Source: a candidate division WOR-1 bacterium RIFCSPLOWO2_02_FULL_46_20
GTDB taxonomy: Bacteria; Margulisbacteria; WOR-1; O2-12-FULL-45-9
Direction: 5' to 3'
Assembly: GCA_001771365.1 (NCBI GenBank)
Contig: METP01000007.1
Coordinates: 1-40,214 of the forward strand
Length of the DNA stretch: 40,214 nt
Part shown: piece after piece, positions 9,510 to 17,480 of the stretch
Position numbering within the stretch: position 1 is the first letter of the stretch
Layout: every line of letters begins with the position of its first letter
Made by a program: the position numbers and the translations under genes
The notes under the pieces: generated by a model
Told to the model about the DNA's origin: nothing
Database searches by the model: none
What the model saw: only the letters and a program-made list of their open reading frames with translations

Positions 9510-11380
9510 ATTATTTCGCTTTCACCGGTTTGCTCAACGGATTGACCAGTCTTTCTCTTGGCGTATATTCTCTGGCGAGGGGCTACAGAAGCCAGTTGAA
9601 CAGGTCGTACTCTTTATTCGCTTTCAGCGTTTTCTGGTGGAGTTGCGGCTATTTCTTTTGGCAGCTTTCTGCAACTTCAGAAGGCGCGCTGTTCTGGTCG
9701 AGATTCTTCATGTCGGGAGCCATCTTTATCCCGGCGACTTATTTTAATTTCTCGCTCAGGTTGACTAATAAATATCATGAAAAACGATGGCAAAGTCTGC
9801 TATCTTATCTCATCTGTTTTGTTTTTCTTGTCTTGAATTTTACCCCGCTGATCGTGGCGGGTGTATCAAAGAAGCTGTTTTTCGACTTCTGGCCTTTGCC
9901 GGGATTATTTTACATGCCGTTTCTGGCGATGTTCTTTTACTACGTTATTTATTCGCTGTTCATCATGTATTCGGTTTTCAATCAAGCAAGCGGGCACCTC
10001 AAAACGCAGATTATGTATGTTTTTCTTGGCACAATGATTGGCTTTGTCGGCGGTTCGACCAATTATTTACTTTGGTATGACATCCCGATCCCTCCTATCG
10101 CCAACATACTGGTTGTGGCCTATCCTTTATTTCTTGCTTACGCCATCACCAAGCATGAATTCATGGACATTCGGGTTGAGATCAGCCGTTCCGCCGCCTA
10201 TGGTTTTGTCGGCCTTTTGATCATTGCTTCTTTTATCGTATTGAGCCTAGTGCCGCTGCCGGCCGCTTTGGTTGTATTTGCCAACGCTCTGCTGGCGCTT
10301 ATCTGGGCGTTTGCCGCGCACCGTCTGCGCGACATTATCCAAACTCCGCTGGAAGAAAAATGGATCACCGGCTGGTATAACTCCGATAGATTGATTAATC
10401 AGATTGCCACAAAATTAATCCCGGTTATAGAGAAAAAAGACGTTTACAGAATTGTTGCAGATGAGCTCAAATCGGCTATTAAGATCAAAAACATTGAAGT
10501 TATTACTGGAAGGCCGCAGGTTGATTATCATGGCTTAACCCAAACAAAGAATGGCTTGGTAATGCCGTTTTCTTCTTCTGACGGGGTAGAGGGGGCTCTG
10601 ATCCTGGGACAAAAAACATCTGAAGATCCGTATACTGAACGGGATATGACTATATTCAAAACAATAATGATCCAGTGTATGGCGATTCTCGATCGTATTC
10701 GCCCGTACGAACAAATTAAAAAAGAGCTGGATCGCTCGCAGCGTTTAGCTTCTCTGGGCACCATAACCGCTGGGGTGGCTCATGAAATCAGGAATCCATT
10801 AGGGATCATTCATTCAAAAACACAGAGACTCCTGGATAAACCAAGAGATTTGGAATACTTAAGACAATTTCAAAACGATGTCCTGGAAAACTCAAGACGC
10901 ATCACAAAAATTATCAGGGGAATGCAAAGTTTGTCAAAGGTGAAGGAGAAAAAAGAGGTCAAGGTGAACTTGAACGATTTAATAGAAGCGACTTTGGCAT
11001 TGATCCCTATAAGTCGTATAAGTTTGAAAAAAGGACTTGCCCCTGTTTCCGATATTATGGCCGATCCTGATGAGCTGAAACAGGTATTTATTAATCTGAT
11101 CAGTAACGCTATCGAAGCTATGCCCGAAAGCGGGGAGTTAACCATTTCCACCAGCCAGGAAGGCACGAATGTTACGGTCCAATTTTCCGATACCGGCCAC
11201 GGGATAGCGCCGGAAAATATCCATCGGATTTTTGACCCATTTTTCAGCACCCGCCACGAAGGGGCAGGCTTAGGCCTTTCGATCGCCCATCGTATTGTCG
11301 TAGAGAACAACGGGAGTATAGATGTAAAAAGTAAAGTGGGAGAGGGGACCACCTTTATTCTAAAATTTCCTGCGCTTTAA
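9506..11380 (+). CDS. Membrane sensor histidine kinase with multi-TM (7TM-like) N-terminus
   Basis: About 7-8 hydrophobic segments, then HisKA GTITAGVAHEIRNPLGIIHSK and HATPase NLISNAIEAMP, GAGLGLSIAHRIV. Confidence 0.92.
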   Translation: MNYFAFTGLLNGLTSLSLGVYSLARGYRSQLNRSYSLFAFSVFWWSCGYFFWQLSATSEGALFWSRFFMSGAIFIPATYFNFSLRLTNKYHEKRWQSLLSYLICFVFLVLNFTPLIVAGVSKKLFFDFWPLPGLFYMPFLAMFFYYVIYSLFIMYSVFNQASGHLKTQIMYVFLGTMIGFVGGSTNYLLWYDIPIPPIANILVVAYPLFLAYAITKHEFMDIRVEISRSAAYGFVGLLIIASFIVLSLVPLPAALVVFANALLALIWAFAAHRLRDIIQTPLEEKWITGWYNSDRLINQIATKLIPVIEKKDVYRIVADELKSAIKIKNIEVITGRPQVDYHGLTQTKNGLVMPFSSSDGVEGALILGQKTSEDPYTERDMTIFKTIMIQCMAILDRIRPYEQIKKELDRSQRLASLGTITAGVAHEIRNPLGIIHSKTQRLLDKPRDLEYLRQFQNDVLENSRRITKIIRGMQSLSKVKEKKEVKVNLNDLIEATLALIPISRISLKKGLAPVSDIMADPDELKQVFINLISNAIEAMPESGELTISTSQEGTNVTVQFSDTGHGIAPENIHRIFDPFFSTRHEGAGLGLSIAHRIVVENNGSIDVKSKVGEGTTFILKFPAL

Positions 11381-11859
11381 CCTTGATCCTTTTTAAAGCC
11401 TGTTTCTCTTTTTTCGATATGCTTCTCAAAGGTTTCTAGAACTAATTTCCCCTCTTCTTTTAGACCCTGGCAGAATCGGTCTATCGTACCTATCAAATTG
11501 TCGCGCTCATAGGGTTTGGTAATGTAGTTAATCACAAAGCCATTGGTGGCTTTTTCCCATTTCTCTTCATCTTCCCAGGCAGTCAGCATAATAATTCCGA
11601 TATCCGGACCGTACTCTTTTCTAACCTTTTCCAGAAATTGCAAACCGTCCATCCCCGGCATTTTTATGTCCAGCACGATCACGCGAACGCGATTGCCGCC
11701 CAGTCCGAACATAATCTTATTGTTCTTAAGATATTCTAAGGCTTCCATGGCGGAATAGGCGGTTGCCGTAGCATATCTTTCGGTTTCAGAAATTACCGTC
11801 GTGATTTCGTCGGCATAATTTCGCTCGTCGTCAACTATCAAAATTAGAGGTTTTTCCAT
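11377..11859 (-). CDS. Response regulator (CheY-like receiver plus short C-terminal helix)
   Basis: LIVDDERNYADE, VIVLDIKMPGMDG, MLTAWED, ITKPYE; convergent 4-nt overlap with the HK. Confidence 0.92.
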   Translation of the reverse strand: MEKPLILIVDDERNYADEITTVISETERYATATAYSAMEALEYLKNNKIMFGLGGNRVRVIVLDIKMPGMDGLQFLEKVRKEYGPDIGIIMLTAWEDEEKWEKATNGFVINYITKPYERDNLIGTIDRFCQGLKEEGKLVLETFEKHIEKRETGFKKDQG

Positions 11860-11931
11860 TTTAACTTACCCCCCTGCTTTCATTTTCAATGATTTTACCA
11901 CGAACCCGTTATTAAATCAAAACTTCGAATC

Positions 11932-11986
11932 AAATCATCTAAAATCTAACCATAATCGGCTTCGTTAAATCATATAAAACCTAACC
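11932..11986. repeat. Pair of 20-bp direct repeats upstream of the minus-strand RR gene
   Basis: AAATCATCTAAAATCTAACC (11932-11951) and AAATCATATAAAACCTAACC (11967-11986), 18/20 identical, 35-bp period. Confidence 0.7.
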
Positions 11987-11993
11987 CAAATAT

Positions 11994-12065
11994 ATGGGAA
12001 AAGCGCGCGCCCTATCATCTTTAAACAATAAGGAAAACATCGAACTGCCGTCATTTATGAAGTAA
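11994..12065 (+). other. Micro-ORF encoding an FtsZ C-terminal tail copy: [23 protein letters not shown]
   Basis: ATG to TAA, in frame with the duplicated ftsZ 3' end; no clear SD. Confidence 0.5.
12003..12064. repeat. 62-bp direct repeat, copy B (duplicated ftsZ 3' end)
   Basis: 60/62 identical to 8162..8223, offset 3841 bp. Confidence 0.97.
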
Positions 12066-12084
12066 AGCTTTTCTCAAAACGTTC

Positions 12085-12113
12085 TTGACAGATAATTGGG
12101 GTTAAGTTATAAT
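12085..12113 (+). promoter_or_regulatory. Consensus sigma70-type promoter of fur
   Basis: TTGACA (12085-12090) - 17 nt - TATAAT (12108-12113). Confidence 0.9.
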
Positions 12114-12119
12114 TACCTA

Positions 12120-12136
12120 TTGATAATGATTATCAA
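12120..12136. promoter_or_regulatory. Fur box over the fur transcription start region
   Basis: TTGATAAT-G-ATTATCAA, perfect 8-1-8 palindrome, 7 nt after the -10. Confidence 0.85.
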
Positions 12137-12166
12137 TATCATAAGTGTCATAAGGCCAGGTAAGAA

Positions 12167-12604
12167 ATGAGAAACTTAACAAGAGCAACCGAGCATTTTA
12201 AGCAAGCGCTAAAAGAGAGAAAGCTAAGGTTCACCAGGCAGAGAGAGGCCGTTGTTAATATGTTCCTGGCCAGGGAAGGGCATGTGTGCGTAGATGAATT
12301 GTACTACACGCTGCGTAAGAGGTACCCGCACATTGGTTACGCCACCGTCTGCCGTACTATTAAACTTTTGCAGCAGGTGAATCTGGCTGCGGAAGTCAAT
12401 TTCTTTGGCGGGAGAAGACGCTTCGAGCCTGCTTTTGAACGTCCCCATCATGATCATTTTATCTGTGAAAAATGCGGCCGGATAACGGAATTCGTTGACC
12501 CGGAGATCGAAAAAAAACAGGATTTGATCTGCAGGAAATATGGTTTTAAAGGAAAAAGACACTTGATGCAGATTTTTGGCGTTTGCAGGAAGTGTAACAA
12601 ATAA
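12167..12604 (+). CDS. fur: Fur family transcriptional regulator
   Basis: RFTRQREAVVNMFL, HVCVDELYYTLRKRYPHIGYATVCRTIKLL, HHDHFICEKCGRITEF, CRKC. Confidence 0.93.
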   Translation: MRNLTRATEHFKQALKERKLRFTRQREAVVNMFLAREGHVCVDELYYTLRKRYPHIGYATVCRTIKLLQQVNLAAEVNFFGGRRRFEPAFERPHHDHFICEKCGRITEFVDPEIEKKQDLICRKYGFKGKRHLMQIFGVCRKCNK

Positions 12605-12632
12605 CAGAAAGGAGGTTTTTTTCTGCATCGTT

Positions 12633-12651
12633 AATGATAATGACTATCATT
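12633..12651. promoter_or_regulatory. Fur box upstream of the feoB operon
   Basis: AATGATA-ATGAC-TATCATT, near-consensus Fur palindrome. Confidence 0.82.
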
Positions 12652-12697
12652 ACCACTAAAGTCCGCGACAGATTATGTTTAAGGAGGATCGGGGAAG

Positions 12698-12813
12698 ATG
12701 AAAAACATATTCTGATTGGTTTTGTCAATTATTGCTTTATTGGTGGTTTTGGCTTAACTGAGGCCAGCGACGATGTTTCGATTAAAATTATTATCGAGCG
12801 TGAATTTGTGTAA
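12698..12813 (+). pseudogene. Remnant of a short exported protein (MKNIF*LVLSIIALLVVLA / GLTEASDDVSIKIIIEREFV*)
   Basis: SD aaggaggatcggggaag, signal-peptide-like start with in-frame TGA, then a frame change gives an open tail. Confidence 0.4.
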
Positions 12814-12854
12814 CCATTATTTAGCCGGATGATGTTATAAAGGTGGGGGAATAT

Positions 12855-14828
12855 ATGCATGAGCTAGAGGGCAAAGTAAATCTCGATTTTTCAGGTATGC
12901 CAAAAATCGTTTTGGCAGGTAATCCTAACGTAGGCAAAAGTGTTGTCTTTGCCCACTTGACAGGACAGTATGTCACGGTGTCTAATTACCCCGGGACAAC
13001 AGTAGAAATTAGTCGTGGCATTGGTAAATTAAAAGGTCAGCGGATTGAGATAGTTGATGCGCCCGGGATGAATTCTTTGACCCCTTCGTCCGAAGATGAG
13101 AAAGTCGCCAGGGATCTCCTGCTCAAGGAAGAGCCTGCCTCAATCATCCAAATTGCCGACGCCAAAAATTTACGACGCACACTGCTCTTAACGCTACAGT
13201 TAATTGAGACCGGCCTGCCTCTGCTCTTGGACTTGAACATGATGGATGAGCTAAAGCAGCGGCGCATGTCGGTTGATCGGCACAAGCTTTCAGAAATATT
13301 GCAAATTCCAATTGTCTTTACCGTGGCCACGGAAGGGGTGGGTATCTCGGAGCTCAAGAAAATAGCCCTGGAGGGGAAAAGATCGAGCCTTAAAATTAAC
13401 TACGGAGAAAAGATTGAGCACGCTGTGGCTGATATAGGAAAGCTGCTGCCAGGTTTTTTTGTTTCCGGCAGAGCGATTAGCTTAATGTTCCTCTCTTATG
13501 ACCTATCAATTGAGCTATGGCTGGTGGAAAGATTTGGGCAGGAAGTTTTAACCAAAGCACAGGCAATCCGTCAGGAGCTTCAGGCTAACTTTGCCCGCAA
13601 ATTAAATCAGATCATCGGTGAAATCAGGCAGAGAGAGGTTGTTCGTCTGGTTAAGCGGGTTTTAACGACTAAGCCGGTCGCTATGCTCTTTATGCAGAGA
13701 TTAGGTAATATTACCATGCGTCCTTTAACGGGGATTCCGATACTTCTGTTCATACTATACCTGATGTATAAGTTCGTCGGTGAATTAGCGGCTCAGCTGG
13801 GGGTAAATTATCTGGAGGAGGTTGTTTTTGGAACCTATCTTAACCCCTGGGCCAGCGGTGTGGTTGCCTGGCTGATACCCATCAAGTTTATTCAAGAGTT
13901 TCTGGTTGGAGATTATGGGATTATTACCATGGCTTTGACCTACGCTTTTGCCATTGTCTTGCCTATTATAACTGCCTTTTTTATCTTTTTTAGCCTGCTG
14001 GAGGATTCCGGCTATTTGCCCAGGCTAGCCATCCTTTTGAACCGTGCCTTTAGAATCATTGGTCTGTCGGGTAAGGCGGTTATTCCTCTGGTCCTGGGGT
14101 TGGGTTGCGACACGATGGCGACCATGACAACGCGGACATTAGAAACCAAGCGGGAGCGGATTATCGCTACTTTGCTGTTAGCCCTGGCCATCCCTTGCTC
14201 TGCCCAACTGGGCGTGATTTTGGGGATGATCGGAGGTTTATCAACCAAAGCGACAACTATCTGGGCCGGAGTGGTTATCGGCGTTTTATTATTAGTAGGT
14301 TTTATAGCGGCTAAAATTCTTCCGGGGGAATCATCCGATTTTATTTTGGAGATTCCGCCTTTGCGTGTGCCAAAGATTTCCAATATTCTGGTTAAAACGT
14401 TGGCGCGTTTGGAATGGTATCTGCGTGAAGCTGTGCCGCTGTTTATTCTGGGGACGATGATTCTATTTTTTCTGGACAAGTTCCAGCTTCTGGTAATACT
14501 GGAAAATCTGGCCAGTCCTATTGTGGTGAATTTTCTCGGGTTGCCGGCCAAGGCCACCCAGGCATTCTTAATCGGGTTTTTGCGCCGTGATTATGGCGCG
14601 GCCGGTCTTTTTGCTTTGGCCAGGCAGGGGTTAATGAGCCCCGTTCAGATAGTGGTAAGCCTGGTTACGATTACCTTATTTGTTCCTTGTATTGCCCAGG
14701 TTTTAGTAATGATCAAAGAGCGAGGGGCCAGGGTAACCTTTTGGATCGTGGCGTTTGTTTTCCCATTTGCTTTTTTGGTGGGTGGGATTTTGAATCTTAT
14801 CCTCCGGGTAATGAGGGTCAGTTTATGA
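12855..14828 (+). CDS. feoB: Ferrous iron transport protein B
   Basis: GNPNVGKSVVFAHLTGQYVTVSNYPGTTVE, DAPGMNSL, Gate/FeoB_C TM regions, GLGCDTMATMTTRTLETKRERI; ATG at 12855 preferred over GTG at 12843. Confidence 0.96.
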   Translation: MHELEGKVNLDFSGMPKIVLAGNPNVGKSVVFAHLTGQYVTVSNYPGTTVEISRGIGKLKGQRIEIVDAPGMNSLTPSSEDEKVARDLLLKEEPASIIQIADAKNLRRTLLLTLQLIETGLPLLLDLNMMDELKQRRMSVDRHKLSEILQIPIVFTVATEGVGISELKKIALEGKRSSLKINYGEKIEHAVADIGKLLPGFFVSGRAISLMFLSYDLSIELWLVERFGQEVLTKAQAIRQELQANFARKLNQIIGEIRQREVVRLVKRVLTTKPVAMLFMQRLGNITMRPLTGIPILLFILYLMYKFVGELAAQLGVNYLEEVVFGTYLNPWASGVVAWLIPIKFIQEFLVGDYGIITMALTYAFAIVLPIITAFFIFFSLLEDSGYLPRLAILLNRAFRIIGLSGKAVIPLVLGLGCDTMATMTTRTLETKRERIIATLLLALAIPCSAQLGVILGMIGGLSTKATTIWAGVVIGVLLLVGFIAAKILPGESSDFILEIPPLRVPKISNILVKTLARLEWYLREAVPLFILGTMILFFLDKFQLLVILENLASPIVVNFLGLPAKATQAFLIGFLRRDYGAAGLFALARQGLMSPVQIVVSLVTITLFVPCIAQVLVMIKERGARVTFWIVAFVFPFAFLVGGILNLILRVMRVSL

Positions 14829-15019
14829 AGTGCCCTTTATGCGGCAAAGAGTTTAATAAGAGCGAGGCTCTGTGCAGCAGCTGTCCCTTTCATGACGGGT
14901 GCGACCTGACCAGGTGTCCCAATTGCGGTTATGAGTTTGTCAGTGAGTCAAAGGTTGTCAATTTTTTTAAGAAGTTGCTTGTAAAAAGGAGGAAAAATCA
15001 ATGCCCAGCAGAGAAATAG
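14825..15019 (+). CDS. Small Cys-rich zinc-ribbon protein associated with FeoB
   Basis: MKCPLCGKEFNKSEALCSSCPFHDGCDLTRCPNCGYEFVSES...; ATGA overlap with feoB stop. Confidence 0.75.
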   Translation: MKCPLCGKEFNKSEALCSSCPFHDGCDLTRCPNCGYEFVSESKVVNFFKKLLVKRRKNQCPAEK

Positions 15020-15648
15020 ATGAAATACTGGAGATAATTTGGATGAAAAAAGAGCAAGGGAAAAATGACTTGTGTGTTGTTGAAGCGGAGATTAAGGCAG
15101 AAAAACTGCAGAATCTTTTAAGTGATATGGAGGGGGATGGCTTGGTCGATGTAGCCAGGGATGGGGTGAAGTTCACCGCCAAAGGAGAAAGGTTGGCGGC
15201 GGCCTTAATTCGCCGTCATCGCTTAGCTGAGCGGTTATTGGTAGATGTCTTGGATACTCGGGAAGATAATATTGAAGAGCCCGCTTGTCAGTTTGAACAT
15301 CTGGTTTCAGAAGAGGTGACCGAGGCTATCTGTACTCTTTTGGGTCACCCAAAAGTTTGTCCGCATGGTTTGCCGATTCCAGAAGGGAAGTGTTGCGAAA
15401 CGGTACGTAAAGAGATAAAAAGCTTAATAGTTTCTTTAGACAAGGTTGAGGTGGGAGAGTGGGTGAGGGTTTCATATATTATGGCCCGTCACCATCCGCG
15501 ATTGCACAAACTGATGTCTTTTGGTGTTGCCCCGGGAGTTAAAGTTAAATTGCATCAAAAGTCCCCCACCTACGTTATTCAAGTAGAAGAGACGCAGATA
15601 GCCTTAGAAAAAGAGATAGTTAGCGATATTTTTGTGCGCAGAAAATAA
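15001..15648 (+). CDS. DtxR/MntR-family metalloregulator with C-terminal FeoA/SH3-like domain
   Basis: Winged helix, CQFEHLVSEEVTEAICTLLGHPKVCPHGLPIP, then FeoA-like HPRLHKLMSFGVAPGVKVKLHQKSP. Confidence 0.88.
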   Translation: MPSREIDEILEIIWMKKEQGKNDLCVVEAEIKAEKLQNLLSDMEGDGLVDVARDGVKFTAKGERLAAALIRRHRLAERLLVDVLDTREDNIEEPACQFEHLVSEEVTEAICTLLGHPKVCPHGLPIPEGKCCETVRKEIKSLIVSLDKVEVGEWVRVSYIMARHHPRLHKLMSFGVAPGVKVKLHQKSPTYVIQVEETQIALEKEIVSDIFVRRK

Positions 15649-15650
15649 AA

Positions 15651-16031
15651 TCATTTGGAGTTTATGAGCTCTTTGATCTTTGCCAGCAGCTCTTCAGCTT
15701 TAAAAGGCTTGGTAATGTAAGCGTCGGCACCCACTTCTTTGCCCCGCTCAATATCGGTTTTTTGGACTTTAGCACTCAAAATGATAATGAGAATGCTTTT
15801 GTGCTTCTCGTCAAATTTGAGCATGCGGCAAAGGTTAAAACCATCCAACTTTGGCAGCATAACGTCCAGGATGATCAAGTCCGGGTTTTCCGTGCGGGCT
15901 TTACTTAAACCCTCCATGCCATCATGGGCCAATATGATGTCGAAGTTGTTGGCTTCTAATCTCAAACGGATAGCCTCGGCCATGTCTTGGTCGTCTTCAA
16001 TTAAAAGAATGCGTGTTTTTTTATTGTCCAT
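15651..16031 (-). CDS. Response regulator (single receiver domain)
   Basis: RILLIEDDQDMAEAIRLRLEANN, LIILDVMLPKLDGF, ILSAKVQKTD, ITKPFKAEELL. Confidence 0.93.
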   Translation of the reverse strand: MDNKKTRILLIEDDQDMAEAIRLRLEANNFDIILAHDGMEGLSKARTENPDLIILDVMLPKLDGFNLCRMLKFDEKHKSILIIILSAKVQKTDIERGKEVGADAYITKPFKAEELLAKIKELINSK

Positions 16032-17382
16032 TGGATTTTATTTTTGGGAGGCTAAAGGTAAATGTGCTTCCCCTGTCGATTTCGCTTTCAAACGAGATTA
16101 TACCGTTATGCATTTCAACGATGCCCTTGCAGATAGACAGGCCAAGCCCCGCTCCCCTGGAGAGCGTTTCGTGTCCGGTCCCGATATGGACAAAGCGCTC
16201 AAACACTTTTGGAAAATCTTCCCTGGCAATGCCTTCTCCGTTATCTTTGATATAAGTCCGGATTTCTTTTTTCGCCTCTTCTATGCCGACAATTATTTTC
16301 CCGTCCTGGCCGGTGTGTTTGATCGCGTTGTCTATTAAATTGACAAAAACACGCAGGATTTGCTCCGGGTCAATCCAGAGCATTGCTTCTTTCGGGAAAG
16401 TTGTTTCAAGCGTAACGCTTTTATGCTCAGCTTTTGGTTTTAATAATTCAACGGCTTTCCGGCCAAGTTGCGTTATGTCTGTGGTTTGGCAGCGCAGATC
16501 CAGGGAATGAGACTCAATTTTCGCAATATCAAGCAGGTTGTCTAAGATCTTGGCCAGGCGATCAATATTGGCGCGAGAGGTTTCCAGGAGCTTTTTTTGT
16601 TTTGGGCCAATTGTGCCAACTATGCCGTCTTCTATTAATGATAAATTTTCTCTCACAACTGAAAGGGGTGTTCTTAATTCGTGAGAAGCAGTCGAGACAA
16701 ACTCATCTTTCATCCGGTCAATGGCTTTTATTCTGGTTAAGGCGGCCAGGAATTTTCTGTTTTTTATGAAAAGTTCTTCGTGTTGTTCGTTGAGCAGTTT
16801 AGAAAAATAGTAAATGGTTGTGGCAAACAGGAAAAACGCCACACTGGTAAAAATAGCTTTGTTATAGATGGAAATAAGCAGTTGGTCCGGAGTCAGGCTA
16901 AAGCTGGTTCCATAGATAGGCAGGATGCCGAGATAGGCAGAAAGAAGCAGCCCCAAATAAAAAACAGCTGAGAAAAAAGCAATTAAAAATACGGCAAAAG
17001 AATAGTAAGAAAACATGCCAAAGCCCGAAACAATGATCATGACTAAATATAAAAACCAGTAGGGGCTTTCTACCCAGCCGGTGATATAGATCAAAAAGGT
17101 TATCGCGGCAATATCAAAAAACTGAAAAACCCCCGCCGCGGCGACTGCTTGCCAGAGCTTATATTCTTTCTTTAGTGCATATATGAGGTTGGCCGCTATG
17201 TTGTAAAGGCCAACGGAGATAATTAGCTCCAGGCTAAGGGGGGCATAGGCATTGCCGGTGTGCGAAAAGTAGATTAGAAATAAACCCAAGAAGACAAACG
17301 CGTAACGAAAGCCAATAGCCCAGGAAATTTTATTTTTTAAGTCTTCGATCTGTAAATAAACTTCGCGTTTCTGGTAAGTCAT
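16021..17382 (-). CDS. Membrane sensor histidine kinase
   Basis: About 6 TM segments, DEFVSTASHELRTPLSVVRENLSLIEDG, NLIDNAIKHTGQDG, GAGLGLSICKGIVEMH. Confidence 0.93.
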   Translation of the reverse strand: MTYQKREVYLQIEDLKNKISWAIGFRYAFVFLGLFLIYFSHTGNAYAPLSLELIISVGLYNIAANLIYALKKEYKLWQAVAAAGVFQFFDIAAITFLIYITGWVESPYWFLYLVMIIVSGFGMFSYYSFAVFLIAFFSAVFYLGLLLSAYLGILPIYGTSFSLTPDQLLISIYNKAIFTSVAFFLFATTIYYFSKLLNEQHEELFIKNRKFLAALTRIKAIDRMKDEFVSTASHELRTPLSVVRENLSLIEDGIVGTIGPKQKKLLETSRANIDRLAKILDNLLDIAKIESHSLDLRCQTTDITQLGRKAVELLKPKAEHKSVTLETTFPKEAMLWIDPEQILRVFVNLIDNAIKHTGQDGKIIVGIEEAKKEIRTYIKDNGEGIAREDFPKVFERFVHIGTGHETLSRGAGLGLSICKGIVEMHNGIISFESEIDRGSTFTFSLPKIKSNGQ

Positions 17383-17431
17383 TGCTCAAGATTATACCTG
17401 CTCAGGCAGTTTTGGGCAAGCCCCAAAGTGA

Positions 17432-17460
17432 TTGCTAAAAAAATACCCCTTTGGTAGAAT
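17432..17460 (+). promoter_or_regulatory. Putative promoter of pilus cluster I
   Basis: TTGCTA - 17 nt - TAGAAT upstream of pilB1. Confidence 0.5.
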
Positions 17461-17480
17461 AGGCCGGGGTGTAGAGATCT

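Noticed and set aside
12698-12702. UGA recoding to explain the in-frame stop in the short exported ORF
   Set aside because: UGA ends other genes in the window (e.g. feoB, 9509) and a second frame break is also needed; decay is simpler.
14012-14557. 181-aa minus-strand ORF inside feoB
   Set aside because: Antisense to a clear feoB core; no independent support.
15739-16338. 199-aa plus-strand ORF across RR/HK genes
   Set aside because: Antisense to two unambiguous two-component genes.
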